64,000 nucleotides of DNA from Straminergon stramineum. Its lineage: Eukaryota; Streptophyta; Bryopsida; Hypnales; Calliergonaceae. This document shows, piece by piece, positions 34,393-47,159 of this stretch (positions are counted from its first letter, which is position 1; each line of letters opens with the position of its first letter). Location: the NCBI GenBank assembly GCA_963920665.1, contig OY987273.1, positions 6,450,501 to 6,514,500 of the forward strand, written 5' to 3'. Below the pieces are notes generated by a model. It was given only the letters and a program-made list of their open reading frames with translations, did no database searches and was not told the DNA's origin. The translations under genes and the position numbers were made by a program.

Positions 34393-36857
34393 ATGTTGCG
34401 TAGAAGTGGTGGAGGAAGTAAGAAGGGGAAATTGAAAGATATGAATTGGAAAGATTGGGTAGACGAAACATGCATAGCAGAGCCTAGATGGGAGGAGGAG
34501 CTCAAGAAAATATGGGACTGCACAATGTACAAGAAATATGTCAAAATGACACACCTCTCCAAACTATGGTCACATGATCGCACAAAGGTGTAGATTCGTC
34601 ATTGGGAAGGACAAATGTCCACATGTAGGAGCAAACACTTTATTCACCGATATGAAGAAATAACCTCTGCATCAAGTTTACCAAGCTCCAAACCAAACGT
34701 CATGAACTATTTCAACATGGCCATGATTTGGGTGGAGATAGTATTCTACATAGAAGTAGATTGGCGCATAGTTGCAGGGCACAATGTCAAGAATCTGACT
34801 CATGAAGAAGTCATCATTCCTACTAATTAGGTGGGACCAAGCAATTGCATGCTAGAGTGCTCCAATCACTATAAGAAACCCACGTTTTCAGTGATAGGCT
34901 CATAATGGACAAGCTAAAAAACATAGAAAATCACAAAAAACATGGTTTGATTTCAAGCAAATTTTTGAAGATGGCACAAAAAACATGGTTTGAAAAGGTC
35001 ATGAGAGGTTGCCACATGGCTGCCACTTTGCCTCCATGTCAGCGTTGATTGTGTGGATAGTACCATGTCATCAATTTTTTCATCTGGTCCCTTGTTGACA
35101 TCATGTATGACGTCATTGGTGTATTGTGCCATGGGTCATGTCAATTTCAATGTCCGCTATGACATACACATGTTTTTTCTAATGTCAACAGCATGAGGTT
35201 AATTTTTTCGAATGTCATGTAGCATCCACCATGTATTATGGCACGTCCACAAAGACATGAAAACATCACGGATGACATCTTCTAGAATGTGTCTAATGTG
35301 CATGTCTTAATTTTGAAACATCCATTGAGATGTCTAGATGTTTTTTGTGGTGTCCACTTCAATATATGCCATATATAGTATACCATATAGAATAGGCCAT
35401 TTGCAATACACCATACATCGTATATAATATACCATATACAGAATACCATATGTGGCAAATATGTCACATGGCTAAAAGTGCCACTTATTGTGAGTATGTT
35501 AACATGAGAAGATAAGGTATATATACAAGTGGGGTGGTAGGAAGAAGACAAACCATATGGGATATGTAAACATAGAAATTTTATTACAAGTTGAATTTCA
35601 TACATGAGTGTTGTAATAAACAATGTGTTGTCTCAACTTACATATTAGAAACATCTAGATGTCTGAGTTGATGTTGCAAGAAACATCTAGACGTTTTTGT
35701 TGACGTCCTAGTTGTTGTCACAAAAAACATCTAAACATTTCTATTGACATCTTATTTGATGTCACAAATGAAATAAAAAAATTAGTGTTAGAATTCTTAG
35801 ACAATGTTTAAATGTGATGATGTGGCATGCCAAATCATCTACATTGCATGCCACGTCACTCAATTGCCACCTCAACTTGTAACTTTTTTTAAAAAAAACA
35901 TACTATAAGATTGCCCTTCTCCTATTTTTTTCACATTTGGTGAGCCTTTTACTTGAGCCCCAAGTAACTTCTACATATTTACCCAAAGTCAAAATTTGAA
36001 TCCTTATTGACATGGCACTAACACGTTTTGGAGGACATCACTAAAAAACTAACTAAATTTTATTGGATGTCTCACAAAACATACACCTTTTTTGTAGCAT
36101 CATGTTGTTTTCGTAGTGACACCACACGTTGTCTAGAATGTCCACCATAATTCTTCCACCCATTGCCTTACACTCTCAAACATCCTTATGTTAGAAAAAA
36201 CATGCCACATTTTTTGTCCAATGTCATAAAAAATGTGGGTTTCTTATAGTGAATCGAGGCTATGGAGGACTTCCTTTAATCTTGCTACCAGATGCTAAGG
36301 ATGATTTGTCAAATGAAGATGACATTGATGATGATCCAACAGCTGTGACATTTGGTGAGAGGCACAAACGTCGAGAGGATCGCGAAGACATTGAGTACCA
36401 ATGGCAAATGGACAAGGCCATGCGTCAAAGCATAGAGGAATGGGGTTGACAACACAACAAGTCACAAGATAGGTGAGGTGGTTCACACTATGGTGGTCCT
36501 AGCCAAGGAGACTCCCAACACTCTTTTGGATCTACTACACATGGTTCATATGGGCATTGAAGAGGCTCTTATTATGACGGATCAAGTCATGGAGGCTCCT
36601 AATATTACTTTGGATCCACTACACATGGTTCATCTAGGTAGTAGGGAGGCCTTTATTATGGCGGGTCAACTCAAGGAAGGTCCTTGGAGAGTGCTCCAAT
36701 TCCTCCTCTAACTTTTTGTGTTCCTTACTACAGAAATCAATATGGACAAGGAGGTGTGTCAAGCGGATATGGACACAACTATGGGGGTGGACCATATAGT
36801 GGGTCACGTTTGGCAGACCCAAATAAGAACGATGACTCCAATTCTAATTCAAAATAA
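34393..36857 (+). pseudogene. Unrecognised protein with Gly/Ser/Tyr repeat tail, split by a CACTA element
   Basis: The frame begins MLRRSGGGSKKGKLKDMNW and continues NWKDWVDETCIAEPRWEEEL up to TCC AAT at 34866, where E3 is inserted. Removing E3 plus one AAT rejoins in frame to RGYGGLPLILLPDAKDDLS, an acidic stretch (NEDDIDDDPT) and a charged helix (ERHKRREDREDIEYQWQMDK). A tail of about three repeats containing YGGxS and FGSTTHGS ends at TAA 36855. Internal stops are 34591 and 34828 TAG, 36447, 36474 and 36558 TGA, 36600 TAA, and 36639 and 36642 TAG. No frameshift was seen. The family is not recognised. Gly/Ser tails occur in some transposase-like plant proteins, which is only a hint. Confidence 0.55.
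34867..36251. mobile_element. CACTA-type element E3 (1.4 kb)
   Basis: Perfect termini CACTATAAGAAACCCAC and GTGGGTTTCTTATAGTG, with an AAT target duplication (34864-34866 and 36252-36254). Subterminal words ACATCTAGATGT, ACATCTAGACG and TGTCTAGATGT occur at about 35329, 35648, 35684 and 35726. A CCATATA/ATACCATAT tract at 35366-35455 corresponds, inverted, to the TATGGTGTAT tract of E1. There is no coding. Its clean ends suggest it is the best preserved member here. Confidence 0.85.
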
Positions 36858-38231
36858 AGTAGAGTTTACTATTCTAGTCATCTAGTGTTTGACTTACAAT
36901 ACAGCTCACACATTGTAATGTGCACGGGCGATAGAGTGTAGCAAATATAGCACAATGCTCTCAACGAGTTATAATCACCTTTTTTGCAATTTTGATAAAA
37001 ACCCTTTGTATTTTTATATTTGAATAGATCAATATTGATGTCATGTAATTAGTATTATTTCATGTTATTGATGCATGGTTGTGTGTGTTTGAGAATATGA
37101 AAAATGCATTGTAATTCAAAAACCTAATTTTTCCATTTGAATAATTCAATGTGAATAGGTGAATTGCAAATGGAAAGTATGTCTTGAATATGCAATATAG
37201 GTTTGCAAAATTGCCATATTAGTTCCATTTGCCACTAGAAATTGAACCCTAAACCCCTAAAATCCCAAGGCTTTTTTCCATCAAAGACCATTCAAAACTG
37301 CCATTTCTATTGCAAAGAGCCCAAAAATGTAAAAGTGATTTTTTGGGCATGTATAATTGTAGGATCTTGTACTAGACTGGTATAAGAATGCGTGGAAGAA
37401 ATTTCAAAAACTTTCAGCTTATAGATTGTAAGATTCTTGAACCAAACAAAAAATGAAAGTGATCCAACGATGCACATGCTTGTAAATAATCTTCAAAGAT
37501 TGATATGTTGTAAACAACCTTTAGGACTAGTGCTACATAAGATCTACCACAATTGGCCATAAATTTTAGTAAATGCTCCAAAAATCAATCAAAAACCTTC
37601 TAGCTAGTTCTTTCACATATATAAATAGACATCCCTTACATTAAATATATATTTCTTTATGATATTTCACTTGTAAAGGCTCAGGGCATTTAAGTTTGGA
37701 TAAGCATAGCTGATGCGTTTTTGCAGGCCCTCTCTTGAAATTGGTTTTGTTTGTAGTGTATGAAGATACTCTAATTGCGTTGTTCCCTGGATTTTTTGAA
37801 ATCAAATGTTTTGTGAACAATAACAAACAAAAAGTCCCAAAATCAACCAAAAATTGGTCAATCGGGCACTGAATGGATAAGTTGAAGTAGACTTAAGATT
37901 GAAGGAAAAACTAAAACGTTAATAACTTTAAGATTGAATTGAAACACAAAAAATCAATAATCGCAATGGTGAGATTGTTTTAGCAAGCTAATTTAACCCT
38001 ATGTAACAATTTTTTCCAAAAGAGTACAAATTGCATTTAAAAATGAATCCTATTAATATTTTTCTCATTAAGATGCTTACATTGTCCCCCCTGAAAATAT
38101 TATTCCTAACTTGTTGCATTTTATCAAATTTTATTCTATGTTGTCATGGTTGTCCAATCTTATGAACAATTTGCCGTCTACCTAATTAGACAACCAATCA
38201 TCTGCCGCATCAAGGTCGTTCGATTAGGCAA
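36858..38231. other. No recognised gene
   Basis: This is AT-rich intergenic sequence containing the dispersed repeat at 37241-37396. 38140-38280 has words such as CGTCTACC, CATCTGCCGC and CTGTCCGC resembling hAT subterminal words elsewhere in the window. No coding was seen. Confidence 0.4.
37241..37396. repeat. Dispersed repeat, copy 2 (CCCAAGGCTTTTTT family)
   Basis: Matches 23605-23760 in the same orientation over about 155 bp, including CCATTTCTATTGCAAAGAGC. No function is visible. Confidence 0.6.
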
Positions 38232-39960
38232 ATGGAGACCAACTGTCCGCACCCTGCAGGAGAGGCAAACGGCCCATCTATAATCACTTTTGCCTTGCCC
38301 CTTGTGTTTTGCAAGTGCAAAGAAAAGAGCTTGGTGGTTTATCCTCCATTGGCTCTTCTCCTTAGGAAGGCGGAAGTCTTATTTGGGGGCCCCTTATTGC
38401 TATTTTTAATTTTTTGTAGCAATGGTGTAATTTTGAATTACAAATCATTGTTACTAAAAATTTATCACGATACGAAGATTGAAGAAGGAAACAAAGGGAA
38501 AGCAAGTGGTACAAAAAAAAGGTGCCAAACAAAGTGGCAGCTAAGGAAATTTCCTTTAATGCATGCAAAGCACTCATGATCAAATGCATTGCCAAATTCT
38601 ATGAGGTAGAAACCATTATGTCCCTTGACACAAAATATGTAAGATATCAAGAGGAGTGCCCACGAAAATTAAAGGCAAACATGACGTAGAGGATGTTGGA
38701 TGCTTTGAATGTTCCTCAATGGCACCATGAGATGAGAAGAGGGGCTTCAACAAATGTTTGGAGAACAAGGTGCATGATGCATTGTGGAACGTTGATGTGG
38801 TCCTAGTCAAATATAGCAAGCAACACCATGAAAATGATGAAACCTTTGAGCAAGTCATTCTCAAAGCTCAATTGTTTATTGACCGGTGCTCTCTATTTGT
38901 GAAGAGGTATAATAGGTGAGAGTCATTGGGTTGGTGGACTAGCAATGAGGGACTTGGTGAATTGTATAGGGATAGACACCATCTCATAATGATTCTGGAC
39001 ACGGCACAAGTGATTCCCCAAGATGGCTTAATCATGAAGGGTAGGTATGCAATGATTTGGAGGGTCCAAATCGAAGGATGTCCAGGGATAGCTCTATAGT
39101 GAGAGTTTGCGGCAAAGATACCCAACCATCGTGCTACGCAGCCTTAGCTTGCAAAGTTGGAACACTAAAATAAATCAATGGTAGTGAAGATTTCACATTC
39201 TGGAGTTATACAGTTTGTTGCAATTCATGCAAGGATGGATGAAGGGTACTCATATTGGTGGAACAACAGAACACTTCTATAGATGCTAAACATGGATGCC
39301 AATTATCTAGACAACATATATGTTCGGTTGCAATATTCCCATCTAACAGACTCAGATGTGATAAAGGCTTACCATCTTGCTCAATTTCGGAAGAAGCGCA
39401 CTGAACTTGCTTGGGCATTGGTATACATTATGAATGCAGTGCATGTCCCTAGACATCTTTACAATGATATTTCTCCAGACAATATCATGTTCTATTTTCC
39501 TGACGATGAGGTACATGTGTATATCAGAATTTGCAATTCGGGCATGACTACTGTAGCTACCGAACCAATGAAATCCTTGTATATGTTCACATCTATAAGT
39601 GACATGAATGAAGCTTTGACAAGAAGGTGATGGATGAATCCAAGCATTGCATATTTGCATAGAAGAGATGCACATGTAGAAATCATTCCACATTTATCAT
39701 GTGCATAAGAGGAATATACAATTGGTAAATTCGCTCAAAGAATTAACAAGCAATGCATGTTAAAGGACTACAACAAGTTGCAAGAGGAAATGAACACAAT
39801 GGCTATGTTTAGCCACCACCAATTGGGAATTGTGTTTCACCAATACTTAAACCAGCTTTGCTAAAGAGGCAATGGTTACCAGGGTAGTTTGGCCCACATA
39901 ACATCATATTCATTAAAATGGGAGAGTGTGGCCCTCTCAAAAGAGTATTTGGCCTTCAAA
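38232..39960 (+). pseudogene. Protein-kinase-like relic
   Basis: Coding-like sequence runs on the + strand with several stops and two or three frame changes. The best part (39283-39630) reads KAYHLAQFRKKRTELAWALV, then YNDISPDNIMFYF at about 39460-39498, matching a kinase catalytic loop (HxDxxxxN). VYIRICNSGM follows in the position of the DFG motif, with Asn in place of Asp, then SLYMF. The N-terminal half (38480-39110) is poorly defined. Whether this is a gene carried by the neighbouring DUF7869-type element or an older sequence it landed beside is unclear; the paralogous element at 55.9 kb lacks it. Confidence 0.45.
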
Positions 39961-42877
39961 GGTACAATTAGTGAATTGAGTGAGCTATAATTTAGCTTGA
40001 TGATTACTTAATTAATTAAATCAAAGTAGAAATTTTTATTAAAATAAGAGTCATGCAATCAATATAATGTTTTGAAAAGAAGACTATATTGTATATGGTC
40101 AAAAATTTAATGTCTTTTTCAAAGAAGTATGTATAAAATGCTATATGAAATATATTAATATGGTATACATATTGCACTTGCAACCTGAATGTTGCAAGTG
40201 TAACACCCAAACATGTATACCTCACAAACAAATAAAAGCTCTGAATCCTACTTATAGTGAATTATAGTTAAACATTCATGAATCTAAATCCCCAACCCCA
40301 CATTTATAAGAAAACAAAATAACATCCATCATAGTAATGTGAAAGCATACAGTAGACATATAAAAAACAAATAACACTCCACCACATGTAGCTAACAACA
40401 TATTCGGACCTAACCAAATTCAACCAACACTACTCTAAAGTCGAAGTATACAAAGCCAAACTTTGGTTGATGATTTCAATTTGAGTAGTCGGGATCTTGA
40501 GCAAACATTGGCGAGTATCCTTTCTAATTTGAGACTTCCACAATGTCATGAGAGCATTGGTTTCTTCCCAAATAGGTGAATCACCTATATCAACCTTCCA
40601 ACGTAAACCTCTTTCACTGTCCCATCCAATATAAAAGTCTTGAACATCTTGACTCCTTGATGTTAGACAAAAGTACTGAATGAGAACACAATTTGGTTTC
40701 TCAGGGTTACAATTTGGATCAGACAATGCCCTTGCAATCCAAACTAGTTGAGTGTCACCATCAATAGGTCGAATAGCCATGAAATAGCCTTCGAAGAGAT
40801 CCCAATCCACTCAAAAGGATGGTTTTAGGCAACCCCACAAAGGCCCAATGTAGGCATCATCCTCTCCAAACTCTTCAGGATCCTCACCATCTTCTCCTAA
40901 TTCATCCACTTGAGTTGCTTGAACACAAGTTGCCGGCTAGAAACCATCCCTCAAAACAGTAGAGGTAGCTACTGGTTCCAATAATGCTACTTTCACATCT
41001 TGCCAATAGTGGACCAAATGCTCATAGCGCCTTCAGTATTCCCCAATGACATTTGCATTGCACAACTTCTCCCAATATTTCACAAATCCAGATATCCCTT
41101 TTAAAATGTCTTCCACACCTCTCATGGGATGTTGTGGAACTAGTAGCGGCACTCCACGAGGCCACGAACTTCACCCTTCTGCATCTTCTTTCCACAACTT
41201 GATACCTTTGCCATCCTACCCTAACCAGTTCTCATTGGTGTACAACAATTTGTACTTCATGATTGGACACCTCGTTGAATCTAAGTAGAACTTTACTTGT
41301 TGTGGCTTTATATGTCCAATGAGTATCTTATCTCCATCTACAAATGTACCTGCAATAAATCCCTTGAAATCGGACACCTCTTCTACAAGATGAGGGATAG
41401 TAGGAATGGATTTGACATCCATGAATGACTTCATGAATGCAGGAACTGTAGGGAAGTTCTCTTTCTTTAGCAACATGCTCCATTTTCCACATCACTGTCG
41501 TCATGTGTATGACCCACAATCATGAAGTTCACATACACTTCACAAAAGATCTTCTTTGCGACGACTAGAGACCAAAAACAGAAAACATATCTGTTCTTGT
41601 TGTCCCCAATGGCATTGTCCATTTGCACATTCAGAATGGGTGGCAACGGAGTTGTTGGAACTAAGGTAATTGGTAGTGGAGGAAGGGACGTTTTGCACAT
41701 CTCATCTCTCTGAAGCACTATACCAAACAAATTTGTCGACCCTGATGGTACAAACAATTGACGAGAAGAAGACTTTGTTGGCTCTTCCAGATCTCGCAAC
41801 AATTTGGCCATGGAGCCAATGGTGTAGTTTGAATTATAGGGAAATAGATCCGAGCCATAATGCGCATAGCGCACATCAGCATGACCATGTGCAATCATGC
41901 TAGTCACAAATACAAGCAACTTCACTAGGACATCAAGTTCTTTACTCTTGTGGGAGAAGACTAGAGAAGCGTTTTTGGCATGATCTATCTTGTCATGCAT
42001 AATTGTAAGGCACTCATGTGGAGAATTATGCGATCGGTAACGATATGCATAGTACAACTCCTTGTGAGCACGAGCAATGGCAAGATGCTTGTCCAACTTT
42101 TGTAACCACTTCAAAGCACTGTGAGCCCCAGGAAAAGCTCCCTTCCTTAGTTCTTGCAATTTGTCACAAATAGAGCACCGAGCAAAATGATCTCTTGGCT
42201 TTTTCACATCATACTCTAGAAACCTAATTGATCTAATCTTGCTCAAGTTTGAAGTTGACACCTCCTTCAACTTGAAAGCAGCATTGGCTTCATTGAGTTT
42301 TTCAATTTGATCCTTCCATTGAAAGATAGGCAAAAGAATCATGGACACAACCATATCCCCAAACTTGAGAGTCTGGGTATGATGCAGCATGTGATCTGCC
42401 TCCTTGTCTAGAATGCACTTCAAGGTTGCGATAGCTTGCTAAGTGTGTTTCCTTGGCTTCACCAACCATGAATTACCGTGTGCCATTGCTTCCTGACCAT
42501 TATTTGAATACATCTGGTAGCGATAGAATGTGGCCTCTGGGACCTCAGAAATATGCATCCATGCCATCATGCACACATTGATCCCCTTAACTATGACCAT
42601 CCTCCTCCCTCGTGAGTCCCGATGAACTTGTTTGTGCACCTCTATCTTCATGAAGGCTCTAGGCTTTAATGTTGAATTCTGGTACATGCATTCACAAAAG
42701 GCTCAAATCTTCTCCCTTGGAAATGGCTGAACGCAATTCTAGTTGTAACAAACTTTGTTGGATACTACGTTGATAGACTCTTGCATAAGGAGGTCCTTTG
42801 ATTTCAGAGAAGTCTCTTGAGTTGGATTTCGAATGATGCTTGTATATGGACGTGTAGATGACAAGGAAGGTGGGTTC

Positions 42878-43122
42878 TATTAAGTTTTGAATGGAGAAAG
42901 GCTTTACTTAGATGGTAGAAGATACCAAGGCCCATGTATGGGCTGAACATAAGCATAAAGCCTTTCACTAGTTATCCACAAACCATGTGGGATAACTAGC
43001 AACCTTGGGCTGCCTTTGACTACAAGCAACACCCAATAGACTCTAAGTCGAACTAAGAGTCTAATCCTACTCCTAGGGCTGAATGTACACTATCTACACT
43101 AATATGTACATGATCTTCAACA
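42878..43122 (-). repeat. Copia 3-prime LTR
   Basis: 245 bp, identical by eye to the other LTR. It contains two near-palindromes: GTTATCCACA...TGTGGGATAAC, and GACTCTAAGTCGAACTAAGAGTC (longer than a typical site, at about 43042-43062). The outer end meets the GGTTC duplication. Confidence 0.93.
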
Positions 43123-44306
43123 CTCCCACTTTGAGAGTGGTCAAAGGCACGAAGGCCCATCTTCTCAATCAAGGTAAGGTGTTGGGGCTTCCCAAGAGCC
43201 TTGGTCAGCACATCAGCAACCATAGATTGAGTAGGCACATACTTGAGCTCAATCACCTCAGCCTCCACTCTTTCACGAATGAAATGGTGTTGTACATCAA
43301 TGTGCTTGGTCCTTGAGTGGTGGGTGGGATTCTTGGCCAAAGCAATGGCACCTTGGTTGTCACACAAAATTTGTGTGTTCCCCCCTTGCACAAGGCCAAC
43401 ATCAGCCAAGAGCTGCCTTAGCCAAATGGCCTCCTTGGTGCAATGGCTCATGGCCATGTACTCCGCCTCCGTTGTAGAAAGAGCTATGGTGGGCTGCCTC
43501 TTGGAATTCCATGAAATGGCACCCACTCCAAGCATAAACACATAGCCGGTGGTGGATCTTCGATCCCCCTCATCACCCGCCCAATCCGCATCACAATACC
43601 CATGCAAACTCACTTCAGCACCTCCTAGTTGCAACTCCAAGCCAAGTGTGCCTTGAAGGTACCTCATCACCCTCTTGACCGCAGCCCAATGCTTAGGGCC
43701 ATACTTGGACATGTGTTGACTCACAACACTCACCGGAAAGGCCAAATCAGGCCTTGTAGCCACCATGGCATACATCAAACAACCAACCGCTGCCTTGTAA
43801 GGCACACCTTGCATTTCAGCCTTCACCTCCTCAAAATCAGCATCCGTGAGCTTGGGCAACTTCTCATGAGTGTCAAGGGGTGTACCTATGGCTTTGCACT
43901 CCTCCATGTTGAACCTCTTCAAGATCTCCTCAAGGTACTTGTGTTGGCTCATGGTGATGGTGCGGGCAGCCCTATCCCTCTTGAACTCCACTCCAAGGCA
44001 ATACCTCAACTCTCCAAGATCCGTCATCTCATACTCCTTGTGAAGCATAGCCTTCACCTCAAGCATCTTGGTCATGTCACTTGCAAGGAGGATCAGATCA
44101 TCCACATAGAGAATCACAATCACCAAATGCTCACTACTTTGCATGGTGTACAAAGAGTGATCAGCATTTCCTCTTTGGAAGCCCTTCCTTGCAAACATGC
44201 CATCAATATCCCTATACCACGCCCTCCCGGATTGCTTCAGCCCGGGGAGGGCCTTCTTCAACTTGCATTTGAGATGCTCTTGCCCCTCTTGCACAAAGCC
44301 TTGGGG
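43053..44306 (-). pseudogene. pol: Copia polyprotein, distal part (rest of reverse transcriptase, RNase H)
   Basis: This continues the frame of the upstream 950-codon part directly after a TAG stop at 44307-44309, with no shift. It includes the reverse transcriptase active-site box YVDDLIL (about 44090-44108), then GTPLDTHEKLPKL, the RNase H motifs GYCDADWAGD and STTEAEYMA, and ALSTTEAEY-type C-terminal sequence ending at 43053. It overlaps the start of the 3-prime LTR by about 70 bp. Because the stop lies early in the reverse transcriptase domain, this part would need readthrough to be made; a mutation of CAG to TAG is simpler. Confidence 0.88.
43123..43140 (-). promoter_or_regulatory. Copia polypurine tract candidate
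   Basis: On the coding strand CTCAAAGTGGGAG abuts the 3-prime LTR, the expected place for the plus-strand primer. Confidence 0.65.
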
Positions 44307-47159
44307 CTAATCCATGTAGATGACCTCCTCTAGCTTGGGGTTGAAAAAGGCCGTCTTGACGTCCATTTGGTGCATCTCCAAGTCCATGGCTGCCCCTAGA
44401 GCCACAATGCACCTAATGGTGCTAAACTTTGCAACGGGGGCAAAGGTCTCATTGAAATCCACCCCCTCCACTTGGGAGAACCCCTTGGCAACCAGCCTTG
44501 CCTTGTACCTCACAATCTTCCCCAAAGCATCCCTCTTGGTGGAGAAAACCCACTTGCAACCCACACTTGACCTCTTGGGAGGGAGGGCAGCAAGTTCCCA
44601 TGTGCCCTTGGCAATGAGGGCCTTGTACTCCTCTTGCATGGCCGCCTCCCACTTGCTTGCATCCTCACAACGCAACACCTCCCCAAGTGTGGATGGATCT
44701 CCAAGGAAAGCCACATTGGCTTGTTCTTCATGTTGTGGGGGAAGAATGTGATTCAGCCACCAATCTCCAAGCGGCTTGCGGGTCCTAGTTGGATAACGAG
44801 GCTCCTCTTGCTCTTCCAAGGGCTGATCATGCTCTTGCACCTTGGGTGAAGTGCTTGGAGAAGGGGCAGCTGGTTTCTTCACCTTGGGTGTGGCCACCTT
44901 CTTCTTGGGCTCCACCAAGTCTCCATCTTCCTCCTCTTCATCTCCTTCCTCTTCCATGTCCACTCTTGGATTTGTGCCCACCATTTGGGCTGGTCCTCCA
45001 CTACTCCCACTTGGGCTCATCTCCAAGAGCTTGGGATCAGCTCCTTCCTCCTCCAAGAAGGTCACATCACGACACTTGATGATGGCCTTGGTCTCCACAC
45101 ACATCAGCCTATAAGCCTTGGTTCCCTCACAATAGCCAAGGAAGAGACACTTGGTGCCCTTGGCATCCAACTTGGTCCTCTTGGCACTTGGCACCAAGGC
45201 ATAGGCAATGCACCCAAAGGTGCGCATGTGAGACACATGAGGTCTGATTCCACTCCAAGCTTCTTGGGGGGTCTTGCTTGTCAAAGCTTGTGTAGGGCAC
45301 CGGTTCCTTGTATACACCGCATTGGACACGGCCTCCCCCCAAAGCTCATACTTCAGCCCTTGGCCATGAATCATGGACCTAGCCATCTCCACAATGGTTC
45401 GATTCGCACGCTCCGCTACGCCATTTTGTTGAGGAGTGTAAGGTGCTGATGTGTGGTGCTCAATGCCATGAGCCTTCAAGAAGGCCTCAAAGGCCTTGGA
45501 CACATACTCTCCTCCATTATCGGACCGCAGCACCTTCACCTTGCAATCAGATTGGGCCTCCACAAGGGCCTTCCAAGTCTCAAAACGCCCAAACACCTCA
45601 CTCTTGCACTTCAGCATGTACACCCAAATCTTGCGTGAGAAATCATCAATGAAAGTCACAAAATACCTTGCTCCTCCTATGGATGTGGTCTTCATTGGCC
45701 CACACACATCTGAATGCACAAGCTCCAAGGGCTTGCTGGCCCTTGTGGCCCCATCCTTGGGGAAGGGCTGCCTTGCTTGTTTCCCCTCTATGCACCCCTT
45801 GCACACCAACGAACTCCAATCATGCTTGCAAGAAGAGAGGTTCAGCCCCTTCACAATGTGTTGGAGGCTCTTCATGCTCTTCACATTCAAGTGGCCAAGC
45901 CTCCTATGCCAAAGCCCCACAAGGTCTTCATGAGCTGATTCTTGGGCCACACAAGCCATGGAAGTGCCATTCACCTTGGTGAAGTGGAGGTGGTACAAAT
46001 TGCCCTCACGGGGGGCTGATGCAATCAAAACACCACTAGGAGACCTCACCACACACCCCACCATGTTGAAGTGCACCTTCAAACCTCCCAAAGACAATTG
46101 GCTCACCGAAATCAGATTTGCATGCAACTTAGGGACATGGAGGGCCTTTTGGATCTGAATCCTCTTGGTCTTCCCCTCCACTTGCACCTCCACAAGAATC
46201 TCCCCCATGCCAAGGGCCTCCACCATGCCATTGTCTCCCAAATGAATCCTCTTCCCCAGAATGGGCTGATAGGTGTGGAAGGCATCTCTATGGCTGGTCA
46301 TGTGTTGAGTGGCCCCCGAATCCACAATCCAAGTGAACATGTTGGCCTTCTCCCCTCCTCCATAGGTGGCAAAGGCAAAGTCCTCCTCCTCCTCCACTTG
46401 GCAAGCTTGGTGTGCACTCCCCTTGTCTTTGGCTTGGCTGCCCTTGCAATGCTTAGCAATGTGGCCTGATTTGCCACAATTGAAGCACGTCCTTGTCTCC
46501 TTGAACGCCTTGGTGTTGCCTCCCTTGCCATGTCTTGAGACAAGGGCTGATCCCTCCCCTTGGGCCTCATTTTCCTTGCGCTTGGTCATCTCATGCATCA
46601 AGCGTGCCGTCACAAACTCCATGGTCAGCTCCTTGGTGGGTCTTGTCTCCAAGGCGGTGATGAGGTACTCATAGGAGGGTGGCAAACTCTCCAACAAGGT
46701 CATCACCACATCTCCATCCGTGACGGGGGCCTCCAAGCAAGCAAGCTGATCCGCAAGGGCCTTGATCTTGTTGACATGATCCAAGATGTCATCCTCCTCT
46801 TGCATCTTCATAGTGAAGAACTTTCGCCTTAGAAAGAGAATGTTGGAGAGGCTCTTGGTCTCATGGATGTTGCAAAGGGTGGTCCATGCTTGGGCTGGTC
46901 CTTTGCAATGGCGGATGTGAGCAATTTGGCGGTCCACAAGATTGATGGCAATGAGAGCAAAGGCCTTCTTCTCCTTCCTCTCAAACGCCTTCTTGGTCTT
47001 CAAATCAACATCTTCACTTGGAGGCTCCTCACTCCCATCCACCACCTCCCACAAATCCTTCTCCGCAAGAATCATCTCCATCTTGAACTTCCACATCCCA
47101 AAATTCTCCCCATTGAACTTGTCAATGATCCGGACGCCCTCTCCTCCACTTGAAGCCAT
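44307..47159 (-). pseudogene. gag-pol: Copia polyprotein, proximal part (gag, protease, integrase, start of reverse transcriptase)
   Basis: 950 codons from ATG at 47159. The gag domain occupies residues 1-200 and a zinc knuckle CFNCGKSGHIAKHC lies at about 225-238. The protease motif is WIVDSGATQHM at about 277. The integrase part has HRRLGHLN and a CKGC finger, SDVCGP, RSDNGGEY and GVAERANR (the D-D-E triad). Reverse transcriptase starts with GCKWVFSTKRDALGKIVRYK and MDVKTAFFNPKLEE, then stops at TAG 44307-44309 in the sequence YMD-stop-PQGF, where family members have Gln or Glu. All other motifs are intact. With the distal part the polyprotein would be about 1370 residues. Confidence 0.93.

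Noticed and set aside
45443..46832. Long + strand open stretches inside the Copia polyprotein (for example 43629-44333 and 46942-47613)
   Set aside because: They are antisense shadows of the gag-pol frame, with no independent motifs.
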